Origin: Salinilacustrithrix flava
GTDB lineage: Bacteria > Actinomycetota > Acidimicrobiia > Acidimicrobiales > Salinilacustritrichaceae
Reading direction: 5' to 3'
NCBI GenBank assembly: GCA_024128875.1
Contig: JAMYFF010000011.1
Location: 53,129-117,128 of the forward strand
Length of the DNA stretch: 64,000 nt
In this document: positions 7,674 to 16,565 of the stretch, piece by piece
Numbering within the stretch: position 1 is the stretch's first letter
Layout: every line of letters starts with the position of its first letter
Notes under the pieces: model-generated
Told to the model about the DNA's origin: nothing
What the model saw: the letters and a program-made list of their open reading frames with translations, nothing else
Databases searched by the model: none
Position numbers and translations under genes: made by a program

Positions 7674-8914
7674 TTCGGCGTGAGACGCACCGGCAGGTGC
7701 TTGAGACCGTTGACGAAGTTCGACCGCACGCGAGCCGGCTCGCCGGTCAGCTCGAATCCGGAGAAGCGGCTGAGCAGCTCCTCGAACTCGACCTTGAGCG
7801 TGAGCCGGGCGAGGTGGACCCCGAGGCAGTAGTGCTCGCCGAACGCGAATCCGAGGTGCCGTGGGTTGCGGAGCACGTCGAAGCGGTACGGGTCCTCGAA
7901 GTGGGCCTCGTCGCGGTTGCTCGACGGCGACCACACCACCACCCTGTCGCCCTCGGAGATCTTCTGGCCGGCGAGCTCGCAGTCCCGGGTCGCAGTGCGG
8001 GCCTCCGAGGTGATCGGGCTCGCCCATCGCACGAACTCGTCCGTCGCGCCGCCGATCAGGGACGGGTCGTCCTGGAGCAGCTTCAGCTGGTCGGGGTTCT
8101 GGATCAGGGGCAGGATGCCGCCGGCCGACGCAGCGGCCCGGGTGGTGTCGAGACCGCCGGCGAGCAGGAGGCCCGCCTCGGCCACGACCTGCATCCAGGA
8201 GAGCTCCTCCCCGTCGATCCGCCCCTGGAGGAACTGGCTGAGGAGGTCGTCGCCCGGCTCCTCCATCCGCTCCTGGATGATCTGCGCGAAGTAGGTGTGC
8301 AGCTCGAGGCTCGCCGCCGCGGCGGCCTCCTGGGGCGACCGACCGTGCGTGAACTCCGGGTCGGTGGCGGTCACCGTCTGGTGCTGGAGGTCGGCGAGGC
8401 GGCTCCACATGTCCTCGGGCACGCCCATGAGGGCGAAGGTGATGGCTGCGGGGACCTGATGGGCGATGTCGATCACGAAGTCGACGTCTCGCTCGTCCGC
8501 CGCGCGCTCGAGGCACTCCACCGCCGCGGCGCGGATCTGGTCCTCGAGCTGGGCGATGGAGCGAGGACGGAAGTTGTGACTGATGATGCTGCGCAGGGGC
8601 GCGTGGCGCGGCGGGTCGGTGTGGATCATCGGCTGGATGCCCAGCCCCGCCCCGGGCGGACCGCTCTCGAGCGCGGCGTCCGTGCGGACGATGATGCCGT
8701 CGCGCTGGGAGCTGAACAGCAGCGGATCGCTGAGCACTGCGAGGGCGTCGTCGAAGCGGGCCACGGACCAGAAGGGCTCGCCTCCGTCACGGTCGTGCCA
8801 CCACACGGGTGCCTGCTCCCGCTGGATGCGCCACGCCTCGTGCGGATCGCCGTGCTCGAACATGTCGAGATCCCAGTAGTTGATCTCGTCGAGCGTCTGG
8901 GGAACCAGGGTCAC
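7670..8914 (-). CDS. Cytochrome P450
   Basis: A 414-residue soluble bacterial P450. The heme-binding loop reads FAFGEHYCLGVHLARL, the I-helix oxygen-activation motif AGGLDTTRA, and the K-helix ExxR motif is EFVR. The sequence ends SNFVNGLKHLPVRLTPK, a tail similar to that of the second P450 at 30541-31782. It is the first gene of a P450-esterase-BVMO operon. The start is GTG 8914, with GGAGGAGACG about 5 nt upstream. Transcription is divergent from the amidohydrolase at 9063, with a KstR-type box between. The substrate is unknown. A sterol-like or isoprenoid substrate is suggested only by the regulon. Confidence 0.93.
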   Translation of the reverse strand: MTLVPQTLDEINYWDLDMFEHGDPHEAWRIQREQAPVWWHDRDGGEPFWSVARFDDALAVLSDPLLFSSQRDGIIVRTDAALESGPPGAGLGIQPMIHTDPPRHAPLRSIISHNFRPRSIAQLEDQIRAAAVECLERAADERDVDFVIDIAHQVPAAITFALMGVPEDMWSRLADLQHQTVTATDPEFTHGRSPQEAAAAASLELHTYFAQIIQERMEEPGDDLLSQFLQGRIDGEELSWMQVVAEAGLLLAGGLDTTRAAASAGGILPLIQNPDQLKLLQDDPSLIGGATDEFVRWASPITSEARTATRDCELAGQKISEGDRVVVWSPSSNRDEAHFEDPYRFDVLRNPRHLGFAFGEHYCLGVHLARLTLKVEFEELLSRFSGFELTGEPARVRSNFVNGLKHLPVRLTPK

Positions 8915-8969
8915 GTCCGTCTCCTCCGAAGTCTCCGCGGCGTCGCCGCAGTGGTGGTGACCACCACCC

Positions 8970-8983
8970 TAGAACGCGTTCCA
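8970..8983. promoter_or_regulatory. KstR-type operator c (exact consensus), divergent promoter region
   Basis: TAGAACGCGTTCCA matches all fixed consensus positions. It sits between the divergent P450 (start 8914) and amidohydrolase (start 9063) and may control both. Confidence 0.75.
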
Positions 8984-9062
8984 GCCGCTGTCAGCCGGCA
9001 CCGCCTGATCGATCTCGTCAGGACCTTCCTTCCGGACGAGCGGCGTGGATACGATCTGGAAC

Positions 9063-10295
9063 ATGTTGCAATCCGAGACGATCGAGCAGACCGCACCGAC
9101 CATCGCCGGAGGCCGCGTGCTGGAGTACCAGCCGTTCGACTGCGACAACCACTACTACGAGGCCGCCGACGCCTTCACCCGCCACGTGCCGAAGGCGATG
9201 CAGCCTCGGTGCGTGCAGTGGTGCGAGATCGAGGGGCGCAGGTACCACGTGGTCGGCGGCAAGGTGAGCCACGCCGTCGCGAACCCGACCTGGAACCCCA
9301 TCGCGAAGCCAGGTGCCCTGTACGACTACTTCCGGGGCAACGTCAGCGATCGGTCACCCGCCGAGATGCTCCGCGACCGCGAACCGCTGCCCGCCGAGTA
9401 CCACGACCGCGACGCCCGGGTCGCGCGGCTCGACGAGCAGGGCATCCGCTCGGTCTGGCTGTTCCCGACGCTGGGCGTGCTCTACGAGGAGCTCCTCAAG
9501 CACGACATCGAGGCGGTCAAGACCCAGTTCCGCGCCTTCAACCGCTGGGTCGACGAGGACTGGGGCTGCAACTACCGGGATCGCATCTACGCGGCGCCCT
9601 ACATCTCGCTGTGCGACGTCGACTTCGCGATCGAGGAGCTGGAGTGGGCGCTCGATCGCGACGCCCGCACGATCGTGCTGCGGCCCGCCGCCGTGTGGAC
9701 CGCACTCGGTCCCCGCTCCCCCGGTGACGAGCTCTTCGATCCGTTCTGGTCCCGCGTGAACGAGGCCGGCGTCACCGTCGTCATCCACGCCGGTGACAGC
9801 GGGTACTCGAGCCAGGGCTACGCCGAGGACGGCTTCGGCGGGAACATCGGCTCCGGAAAGCCCAAGCCGTCGATCAAGTCCTTCGCCATCGAGCGGGCCG
9901 CCCAGGACTGGCTGATGACCCTCACGCTCGAGCGGATGTTCGAGCGGTTCCCGAACCTGCGCATCGCCTCGATCGAGAACGGCTCGACGTTCCTGCCCGA
10001 CCTGTTCCGCAAGCTGAGGAGCCAGGCGGCCAAGTCGCCCGGCTGGTTCACCGAGGACCCGACCGAGTCCTTCCGCGAGCACGTCTGGATCAACCCGTTC
10101 TGGGAGGACGACGTCCACGAGGTCGTCGACCACATGGGCCCCGATCGCGTGATCTTCGGCTCCGACTGGCCCCACATCGAAGGGCTGCCGAACCCGCTGG
10201 ACTACGTCGGCGAGCTGGACCGATTCGACGACGACGCCACCCGAAAGATCCTGCTCGAGAACACGGTGGGCCTCAACGAGCGCCGTCCGGTCTGA
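9063..10295 (+). CDS. Amidohydrolase family protein (DCDNH type)
   Basis: A 410-residue TIM-barrel amidohydrolase_2-type protein, paralogous to 556-1749. Shared blocks are FDCDNHYYEAADAFTRHVP, the central VVIHAGDSGYSS, FPNLRIASIENGS, and GSDWPHIEG with the C-terminal Asp. It therefore probably keeps the metal site of the family and may act as a hydrolase or decarboxylase on a carboxylated or cyclic intermediate. The start is uncertain: ATG 9063 (weak CTGGAA upstream) or GTG 9045. It is divergent from the P450-esterase-BVMO operon and shares its operator region. The substrate is unknown. Confidence 0.88.
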   Translation: MLQSETIEQTAPTIAGGRVLEYQPFDCDNHYYEAADAFTRHVPKAMQPRCVQWCEIEGRRYHVVGGKVSHAVANPTWNPIAKPGALYDYFRGNVSDRSPAEMLRDREPLPAEYHDRDARVARLDEQGIRSVWLFPTLGVLYEELLKHDIEAVKTQFRAFNRWVDEDWGCNYRDRIYAAPYISLCDVDFAIEELEWALDRDARTIVLRPAAVWTALGPRSPGDELFDPFWSRVNEAGVTVVIHAGDSGYSSQGYAEDGFGGNIGSGKPKPSIKSFAIERAAQDWLMTLTLERMFERFPNLRIASIENGSTFLPDLFRKLRSQAAKSPGWFTEDPTESFREHVWINPFWEDDVHEVVDHMGPDRVIFGSDWPHIEGLPNPLDYVGELDRFDDDATRKILLENTVGLNERRPV

Positions 10296-10324
10296 TGCAC
10301 GGGCAACCGACGCTGCACGCCTGA

Positions 10325-10338
10325 TAGAACTGGTTCTA
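10325..10338. promoter_or_regulatory. KstR-type operator d (exact consensus)
   Basis: TAGAACTGGTTCTA has perfect 6-bp arms and matches every fixed position. It lies 70 nt upstream of the flavoprotein gene at 10395. Confidence 0.78.
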
Positions 10339-10394
10339 GTATTTCGTCGACGGGCGCCGGTCCTCGGCCGTCCGGACGGAACGAGGGAGGAACC

Positions 10395-11516
10395 ATGCAC
10401 ACACCCATCTGCGACCTCTTCGGGATCGAGTACCCGATCTTCGCCTTCAGCCACTGCCGAGACGTGGTCGCGGCGGTCAGTCGTGCCGGCGGGCTCGGCG
10501 TGCTCGGTGCTGTCGGCTTCAGCGCCGAGCAGCTCGACATCGAGCTGAGCTGGATCGACGAGCACGTCGACGGCATGCCCTACGGCGTCGACACCGTCAT
10601 GCCGGCGAAGTCGGTCGACACCGGCGGGGGCGGCGACGACCCCGACGATCTCGCCGCCCGCATCCGGACGATGATCCCCAGCGAGCACTGGGAGTACGTC
10701 GACGAGCTCATGGACCGCTTCGACATCCCGCCCCTCCCCGACGACGTGGAGCCCCACGGCGTCGTCGGCTGGGCCGAGGGCGTGGCGCGTGCCCACGTCG
10801 AGATCGCACTCGCCCACCCCATCGCCCTGCTCGCCAACGCGCTCGGCTCCCCACCGCCCGACGTGGTGGACCAGGCGCACGACCACGGCGTGAAGGTCGC
10901 GGCGCTCGCGGGGAAGGCCCAGCACGCCGAGCGTCACGTGAACAACGGCGTCGACGTGATCGTCGCCCAGGGTCATGAGGCCGGCGGCCACACGGGCGAG
11001 GTGACCACGATGGTCCTCGTCCCGGAGGTCGTCGATGCCTGCGAGGGCACCCCGGTGCTCGCCGCCGGCGGCATCGGTCGCGGCCGCCAGGTCGCCGCCG
11101 CCATGTCGCTCGGCGCCCAGGGCGCCTGGACCGGTTCGCTGTGGCTGGCCTCGGCCGAGAGCAACTCAGGTCCCGAGACGATCGACCGCTACCTGGCGGC
11201 GACGTCGAGCGACACGGTGCGCACCCGCTGCTTCACCGGCAAGCCGGCTCGCGCCCTGCGCAACACCTGGACCGAGGCCTGGGAGGATCCGTCCGGCCCG
11301 GGTCCGCTCGGGATGCCCCTGCAGAACATCCTGACGGCCGAGGCCAACGCCCGCATCAACCGCACCCACCGCAGCGATCTCGGCTTCGTGCCGGTCGGCC
11401 AGATCGTCGGCTCCATGAACAAGGTCAAGTCGGTCCGCGACCTCATGTTCGAGATGGTCGAGGAGTACATCGAGACCGTCGAGCGGATGCACAGCGGGAT
11501 GACGGCCCCGACCTGA
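10395..11516 (+). CDS. Nitronate monooxygenase-family FMN protein (Rv1533-like)
   Basis: A 373-residue FMN-dependent TIM-barrel protein of the nitronate monooxygenase/2-nitropropane dioxygenase superfamily. It begins MHTPICDLFGIEYPIFAF and carries GGLGVLGAVGF, the FMN-binding VIVAQGHEAGGHTGEV and LAAGGIGRGRQVAAA. It strongly resembles mycobacterial Rv1533 in length and blocks, including RSFTGKPARxLRN-like RCFTGKPARALRN. Members can act as nitronate oxidases or as flavin reductases or hydroxylases; IpdC of the cholesterol pathway is a distant relative. GGGAGGAACC precedes ATG 10395. It is the first gene after operator d and is followed by an ABC transporter pair. The reaction is unknown. Confidence 0.9.
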   Translation: MHTPICDLFGIEYPIFAFSHCRDVVAAVSRAGGLGVLGAVGFSAEQLDIELSWIDEHVDGMPYGVDTVMPAKSVDTGGGGDDPDDLAARIRTMIPSEHWEYVDELMDRFDIPPLPDDVEPHGVVGWAEGVARAHVEIALAHPIALLANALGSPPPDVVDQAHDHGVKVAALAGKAQHAERHVNNGVDVIVAQGHEAGGHTGEVTTMVLVPEVVDACEGTPVLAAGGIGRGRQVAAAMSLGAQGAWTGSLWLASAESNSGPETIDRYLAATSSDTVRTRCFTGKPARALRNTWTEAWEDPSGPGPLGMPLQNILTAEANARINRTHRSDLGFVPVGQIVGSMNKVKSVRDLMFEMVEEYIETVERMHSGMTAPT

Positions 11517-11565
11517 TGTCCGCACTGGCCGCTCGACGATCGGCTTCGACGACCTCCACGACCCG

Positions 11566-13434
11566 ATGACCGCCACCGAACCGCGGGACGCACGCGCGGC
11601 CGGCGACGCGGCGGAGGTGTCGGGCCGCCCGCGGCGCGACCCGACACCCTCGGTGCTCGATCCCGCGATCGCGGCCGGGCACCGGCGCGATGGATGGCGG
11701 ATGATGCGGTCGTCGCTGCGTCCGTCCACCCGCTGGATCGTCTACGGCGTCGCCGGCTCCATCTCCTGGGCGGTCGGCAAGATCGGGCTCGGCCTCCTCG
11801 CGGGCACCGCGGTCGACTCGGCGGTCGAGCCATACGACGGGCCCGAGCTCGTGCTGTGGGGCATCGCCATCGTCGTCACTGGCATCTTCGTCGCGCTGAT
11901 GACGGGTCTGCGCCGGTACGCCGCCTTCGCCATCTCCTTGCGGTCCGAGGCAGACCTCCGCCGCCGCATGTACGCACACCTGCAGCTCCTGCACTTCGCC
12001 TACCACGACCGCGCCCAGACCGGCGAGCTGATGTCTCGGGGCAGCGTCGACCTCAAGCAGGTGCAGACGCTGCTCGTCTTCATCCCGGTCACGGGCGCCA
12101 ACGTGCTGATGGTCGCGATGACGACGTCGGTGCTCTTCTACATCAACGCCGAGCTCGCCCTGTGGTCGCTCACCCCGCTGCCGTTCCTGGCCATCGGCTC
12201 GGCTGTGTTCTCCCAGAAGCTGCACCCCATCGCCACAGCGGTCCAGGAGGAGATGGCCGACGTCGCCAGCGTGTCCGAGGAGTCGATCGCCGGCATCCGT
12301 GTGGTGAAGGGTTCCGGCGCCGAGCCCATGCAGCGCGAACGCATGACCGCAGCCACGAGCCGGCTCTACGAGGAGTCGATGAACATGGCTCGCCTCCGGG
12401 CGCTGTTCGTCCCACTCCTCGAGCTGCTGCCGACGCTCGGGCTCGTGGCCGTCCTCTACGTCGGGGGGCGCCAGATCGTCGAGGGCGATCTCACGCTCGG
12501 CGAGTTCATCTCCTTCAACGTCTTCATCATCTACCTCATCTTCCCGCTGCGCCTGCTGGGACTGGTCATCGCCCAGGCGTCTCGCGGTGCGGCGTCGGCG
12601 GCGCGGGTCGCCGAGATCCTCGCCACCGATCCCGAGATCCTCGATCGCCCGGGGGCGACCCCGCTGCCCGAGGGTCCCGGCGAGATCCGGTTCGAGGGCG
12701 TCACCTTCCGGTACGGCACGAACGAACCCGTGCTCCGCGACCTCGACCTGCACATCAGGGGCGGCGAGGCCGTCGCTCTGGTGGGGTCGACGGGTTCGGG
12801 CAAGAGCACGGTCGCCCGTCTCGTGCCCCGCTTCTACGACATCGAAGCGGGCTCGGTGCGGATCGACGGCGCCGACGTCGCCGACGCGAGCCTCGCCGAC
12901 GTCCGCAAGGCCGTGGGCACCGTCTTCGAGGACACCTTCCTCTTCAGCGACACGATCCGGGCGAACATCGCCTTCGCCGTGCCCGACGCGAGCGCGGAGG
13001 CCATCGAGCGGGCTGCGCGGCTTGCGGGGGCCCACGACTTCATCACCGAGTTCCCCGAGGGCTACGACACACCGCTCGGGGAGAGCGGCTTCTCGCTCTC
13101 CGGCGGCCAGCGTCAGCGCCTCGCCCTGGCCCGCACCATCCTCACCGACCCGCGCGTGCTCATCCTCGATGACGCCACGTCATCGGTCGACCCGACGAAG
13201 GAGCACGAGATCCGGGCCGCGCTGCGCACGGTCATGGAGGGCCGCACCACGCTCATCATCGCTCACCGGCGGGCGACGATCGCGCTCGCCGACCGCGTGC
13301 TGCTGCTCGACCACGGTCGCATCGTGGCGTCGGGCACCCACGACCACCTGCTCGCCACCTCGGTCAGCTACCGAGAGGTCCTCGCCGAGGCTGAGGACGA
13401 CCAGACCGTCGACGACGGAGGCGGGACGCCGTGA
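11566..13434 (+). CDS. ABC transporter, TMD-NBD subunit with degenerate ATPase site
   Basis: A 622-residue fused membrane/ATPase subunit of a type IV (exporter-fold) ABC transporter. About 50 N-terminal residues are cytoplasmic, then six membrane segments to about residue 345, then the NBD with Walker A GSTGSGKST, signature LSGGQRQRLALAR, Walker B VLILDDATSSVD and H-loop IIAHR. The catalytic Glu after Walker B is Asp (LDD rather than LDE), the mark of the degenerate subunit of heterodimeric transporters such as TM287/288. The partner is the next gene, 10 nt downstream. Mycobacterial Rv1272c/Rv1273c have the same architecture and have been linked to lipid transport. It probably belongs to the operon under operator d. 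Confidence 0.93.
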   Translation: MTATEPRDARAAGDAAEVSGRPRRDPTPSVLDPAIAAGHRRDGWRMMRSSLRPSTRWIVYGVAGSISWAVGKIGLGLLAGTAVDSAVEPYDGPELVLWGIAIVVTGIFVALMTGLRRYAAFAISLRSEADLRRRMYAHLQLLHFAYHDRAQTGELMSRGSVDLKQVQTLLVFIPVTGANVLMVAMTTSVLFYINAELALWSLTPLPFLAIGSAVFSQKLHPIATAVQEEMADVASVSEESIAGIRVVKGSGAEPMQRERMTAATSRLYEESMNMARLRALFVPLLELLPTLGLVAVLYVGGRQIVEGDLTLGEFISFNVFIIYLIFPLRLLGLVIAQASRGAASAARVAEILATDPEILDRPGATPLPEGPGEIRFEGVTFRYGTNEPVLRDLDLHIRGGEAVALVGSTGSGKSTVARLVPRFYDIEAGSVRIDGADVADASLADVRKAVGTVFEDTFLFSDTIRANIAFAVPDASAEAIERAARLAGAHDFITEFPEGYDTPLGESGFSLSGGQRQRLALARTILTDPRVLILDDATSSVDPTKEHEIRAALRTVMEGRTTLIIAHRRATIALADRVLLLDHGRIVASGTHDHLLATSVSYREVLAEAEDDQTVDDGGGTP

Positions 13435-13444
13435 GGAGCAGCTC

Positions 13445-15226
13445 ATGAGGATGCTCACCGCCACCGACGAGGTGCTGGACCCCGACGAGAAGCGCCGGAT
13501 CCTCCGACGCACGTGGCACGGCCTGCAGCCGTGGCGGGGCACGCTGGCAGTGGGCGGCGTCCTCGTGCTCGTGCAGACCGCAGCGACCCTGGCCGGTCCG
13601 GCCATCCTGGCCCACGGCGTCGACAACGGCGTCCGCGAAGGCGACCTCTCGGTCATCGCCAGGGACGGCCTCCTGTTCCTCGCCACGGCGATCATCGCCT
13701 ACGTGGCCGGCTGGGGAGCCATCCTGGCCCTGGCCCGGGTCGGCGAGTCCTGGCTCCGCGACCTCCGCGACCGCGTGTTCCGTCACGTCACCGACCTGTC
13801 GATGGGGTTCTTCGATCGCAACCGCACCGGCACCCTGGTGTCACGACTCACGGCCGACGCCGAGGCGATCCAGCAGCTGATCAGCCAGGGGCTCGTGATG
13901 TTCGTCGTCCAGGCCCTGATCCTCCTGGGCGCCGTCGCCGTCATGTTCACGATGAGCTGGCAGCTCGCGATCGTGACCATGCTCGCGGTCCCGTTCCTCT
14001 GGTGGGCCACGGCATGGTTCCAGCGCGAGTCCAACCGGGCCTACCTCGTGCTCCGCGAGCGCGTCGGCCACACGCTCACCTCGTTGCAGGAGGGGCTGTC
14101 CGGTGTCCGCGTCGTCCAGGCCTTCGCCCAGGAAGGCCCGCTCCTCGAGCGGTTCCATCGCACGAACGAGGCCCAGTTCACGGCGCACCTGCGCGCCGAG
14201 CGCATCGCCGCCATCTACACGCCGGCGATCGAGCTCTCCAACGCCGTCGTCATCGCCGGCATCCTCGGCATCGGCGGCCTGCTCGTGAACGCCGACCTGG
14301 TGACGATCGGCGTGGTCAGCGCCTTCGTGCTGTACCTGCAGCGGGTCTTCGAGCCCATCCAGCAGCTGAGCCAGTTCTTCAACCAGATCCAGGCGTCCGG
14401 AGCAGCGCTGAAGAAGCTCTACGCACTGCTGGACGAGCAGCCCGAGATCGTCGAGCGCCCCGGCGCCCTGGACCTGCCGTCGCGGGGCGACCTCGAGGTC
14501 GACAACGTGTCGTTCGGCTACGGGACGGGCCGGGACCTCGTCCTGCGCGACGTGAGCCTCACCCTCCGCTCCGGCGAGCGGCTGGCGCTCGTCGGGCCGA
14601 CCGGCGCTGGCAAGTCGACCCTCGCGAAGCTGATGGTCCGCTTCTACGACCCGACCGACGGCACCGTGCGCTTCGCGGGCATCGACCTGCGTGACGCCAC
14701 GCTCACCTCCCTGCGCCAGCGCATCGTCGTCGTCCCCCAGGAGGGGTTCCTCTTCGGCGGGTCGATCCGCGACAACGTGCGGATCGGGCGCGTCGACGCT
14801 GACGACACCGAGGTCGACGCAGCGATCGAACGACTCGGACTCGTGTCGCGCTTCCAAGCCTTCCCCCAGGGTCTCGAGACCGTCATCGTCGAGCGAGGTG
14901 CCAACTTCTCCGCGGGTGAGCGGCAGCTGATCTCCCTGGCCCGCGCCGCGCTCGCCGATCCGGCCCTCATCGTCCTCGACGAAGCGACCTCGAGCCTCGA
15001 TCCGGGCACCGAGCTGCTCGTCGAGCAGGCGCTCGAGGTGCTGATGCAGGGCCGCACCGTCGTGGTCGTCGCTCATCGCCTCTCCACCGCGGCCCGGGCC
15101 GACCGCGTCGGCGTGGTCGTCGGCGGACGGCTGGTCGAGCTCGGCCCCCACGACGAGCTGATCCACCGTCAAGGGGCCTACGCCGCCCTGTTCAGCTCGT
15201 GGTCGGGGGACGTCCACGCCGGCTGA
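13445..15226 (+). CDS. ABC transporter, TMD-NBD partner subunit
   Basis: A 593-residue partner to the 11566-13434 subunit. Six membrane segments span about residues 30-330, followed by an NBD with Walker A GPTGAGKST, a non-canonical signature FSAGERQ, an intact Walker B LIVLDEATSSLD and H-loop VVAHRLS. A normal catalytic Glu here, with Asp in the other subunit, fits a heterodimer with one consensus and one degenerate ATP site. ATG 13445 follows GAGGAGC by about 3 nt and lies 10 nt after the upstream stop. Substrate and direction of transport cannot be read from sequence; a lipid or sterol-like compound is plausible from the regulon. Confidence 0.93.
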   Translation: MRMLTATDEVLDPDEKRRILRRTWHGLQPWRGTLAVGGVLVLVQTAATLAGPAILAHGVDNGVREGDLSVIARDGLLFLATAIIAYVAGWGAILALARVGESWLRDLRDRVFRHVTDLSMGFFDRNRTGTLVSRLTADAEAIQQLISQGLVMFVVQALILLGAVAVMFTMSWQLAIVTMLAVPFLWWATAWFQRESNRAYLVLRERVGHTLTSLQEGLSGVRVVQAFAQEGPLLERFHRTNEAQFTAHLRAERIAAIYTPAIELSNAVVIAGILGIGGLLVNADLVTIGVVSAFVLYLQRVFEPIQQLSQFFNQIQASGAALKKLYALLDEQPEIVERPGALDLPSRGDLEVDNVSFGYGTGRDLVLRDVSLTLRSGERLALVGPTGAGKSTLAKLMVRFYDPTDGTVRFAGIDLRDATLTSLRQRIVVVPQEGFLFGGSIRDNVRIGRVDADDTEVDAAIERLGLVSRFQAFPQGLETVIVERGANFSAGERQLISLARAALADPALIVLDEATSSLDPGTELLVEQALEVLMQGRTVVVVAHRLSTAARADRVGVVVGGRLVELGPHDELIHRQGAYAALFSSWSGDVHAG

Positions 15227-15246
15227 GCGCACCCGGCGCGCCGCGG

Positions 15247-15260
15247 TAGAATCTGTTCTA
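15247..15260. promoter_or_regulatory. KstR-type operator e (one mismatch) containing TAGAAT
   Basis: TAGAATCTGTTCTA differs from consensus by AAT for AAC. Read toward the acyl-CoA dehydrogenase (start 15305) its first six bases are TAGAAT, a good -10-like hexamer. The box begins 58 nt before the start codon. Confidence 0.7.
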
Positions 15261-15304
15261 GTATTTGGTGGGCAACGGCTGGACCACGCTACAGAGGGGC
15301 ACCG

Positions 15305-16531
15305 ATGGACTTCGAGGAGACCGCCGAGGACGCGGCGTTCCGAGCCGAGGCGAGGGCCTGGCTCGAGCAGCACGCACCTCCCCTTGGCAGCGAGGACGAC
15401 TTCGTGTCCGACCGAGAGGGTGGGGGCCTCAACGACCTCGGGTGGGTCAAGCGCTGCAAGGAGTGGCAGGGCGTGCTCGCTGACCACGGATGGGCCTGCA
15501 TCAACTGGCCGGTCGAGTACGGGGGACGCGGCGGCACGAGTCGCGAGGCCTCCATCTTCGCCCAGGAGCAGAGCCGGTTCGGCGTGTCCAACGGGGTCTT
15601 CGCGGTGGGGATCGGCATGGCCGGTCCGACCATCATCGAGCACGGCACCGATGCCCAGAAGGAGCGGTTCCTGCCCAAGCTCCTCCACGGCGATGAGGTC
15701 TGGTGCCAGCTCTTCAGCGAACCCGGTGCGGGCTCCGACCTCGCCGGCGTGTCGACCCGTGCCGTGCGCGACGGCGACGAGTGGGTGGTCAACGGCCAGA
15801 AGGTCTGGACCTCCGGCGCCCAGCACAGCGACTGGGGCATCCTCGTGGCCCGCAGCGACGTCGACGTGCCCAAGCACCGCGGCATCACCTACTTCCTGGT
15901 TGACATGGCCAGCCAGGGGATCGAGATCCGGCCGCTGCGCCAGATGAACGGCGGCGCCCACTTCAACGAGGTCTTCATGACCGACGTCTCGGTGCCGCAC
16001 GCCAACGTCCTGGGCGACGTCGGTGGCGGATGGCGGGCGGCGATGACCACCCTCAGCAACGAGCGAGCACTCATCGGCGGCGGTCGCAACGGACCCGACT
16101 TCGACGACCTCGTCGAGCTGGCTCGACAGCGGGGTCTCGACCACGACGCCACCGTGCGCCAGGGGCTGGCGGACACCCACATCCGGTCTCGGATCCTCGA
16201 GTTCCTCGGGTACCGGGTGCAGACGGCCACGGCACACGGAGAGACGCCCGGGTCCGAGGCCTCGATCATGAAGCTCGTCTACGCCGGACACCTCAAGCGC
16301 ACCGCCGAGCTCGCCCTGGCGATCGAAGGGCCGGCTGCCACGCTCCTCGACGCCGACGCGCCGGCCGACGGCGCGTGGCAGCAATCGTTCCTCAGCGCTC
16401 CATCCATCCGGATCGCTGGCGGCAGCGACGAGATCCAGCGAAACATCATCGGCGAACGGGTCCTGGGTCTCCCCAAGGAGCCCCAGGTCGACCGGGAGAT
16501 CCCCTTCCGGGAGATCCCTCGGGGGGCCTGA
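15305..16531 (+). CDS. Acyl-CoA dehydrogenase
   Basis: A 408-residue FAD-dependent acyl-CoA dehydrogenase. Visible are SEPGAGSDLAG (FAD/substrate region), NGQKVWTSGAQHSDWGILVAR, and the C-terminal GGSDEIQRNIIGERVLGLP. It closely resembles the product of 55263-56504, with the shared blocks GIGMAGPT, DEVWCQLFSEPGAGSDLAG, SERALIGGGR-like NERALIGGGR and VLGLP. The gene stands directly after operator e and is followed 34 nt later by the KstR-like regulator, so both are likely co-transcribed. The role is alpha,beta-desaturation of an acyl-CoA, probably from a side chain. The acyl chain is unknown. Confidence 0.93.
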   Translation: MDFEETAEDAAFRAEARAWLEQHAPPLGSEDDFVSDREGGGLNDLGWVKRCKEWQGVLADHGWACINWPVEYGGRGGTSREASIFAQEQSRFGVSNGVFAVGIGMAGPTIIEHGTDAQKERFLPKLLHGDEVWCQLFSEPGAGSDLAGVSTRAVRDGDEWVVNGQKVWTSGAQHSDWGILVARSDVDVPKHRGITYFLVDMASQGIEIRPLRQMNGGAHFNEVFMTDVSVPHANVLGDVGGGWRAAMTTLSNERALIGGGRNGPDFDDLVELARQRGLDHDATVRQGLADTHIRSRILEFLGYRVQTATAHGETPGSEASIMKLVYAGHLKRTAELALAIEGPAATLLDADAPADGAWQQSFLSAPSIRIAGGSDEIQRNIIGERVLGLPKEPQVDREIPFREIPRGA

Positions 16532-16565
16532 CGCTCTGACGGGCGGCGGGCAGGAGCGGAGACCC

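Noticed and set aside
12587..13444. N-terminal extension of the second ABC subunit upstream of 13445
   Set aside because: The upstream part is an out-of-frame shadow of the first subunit; ATG 13445 has a ribosome site and starts a normal subunit.
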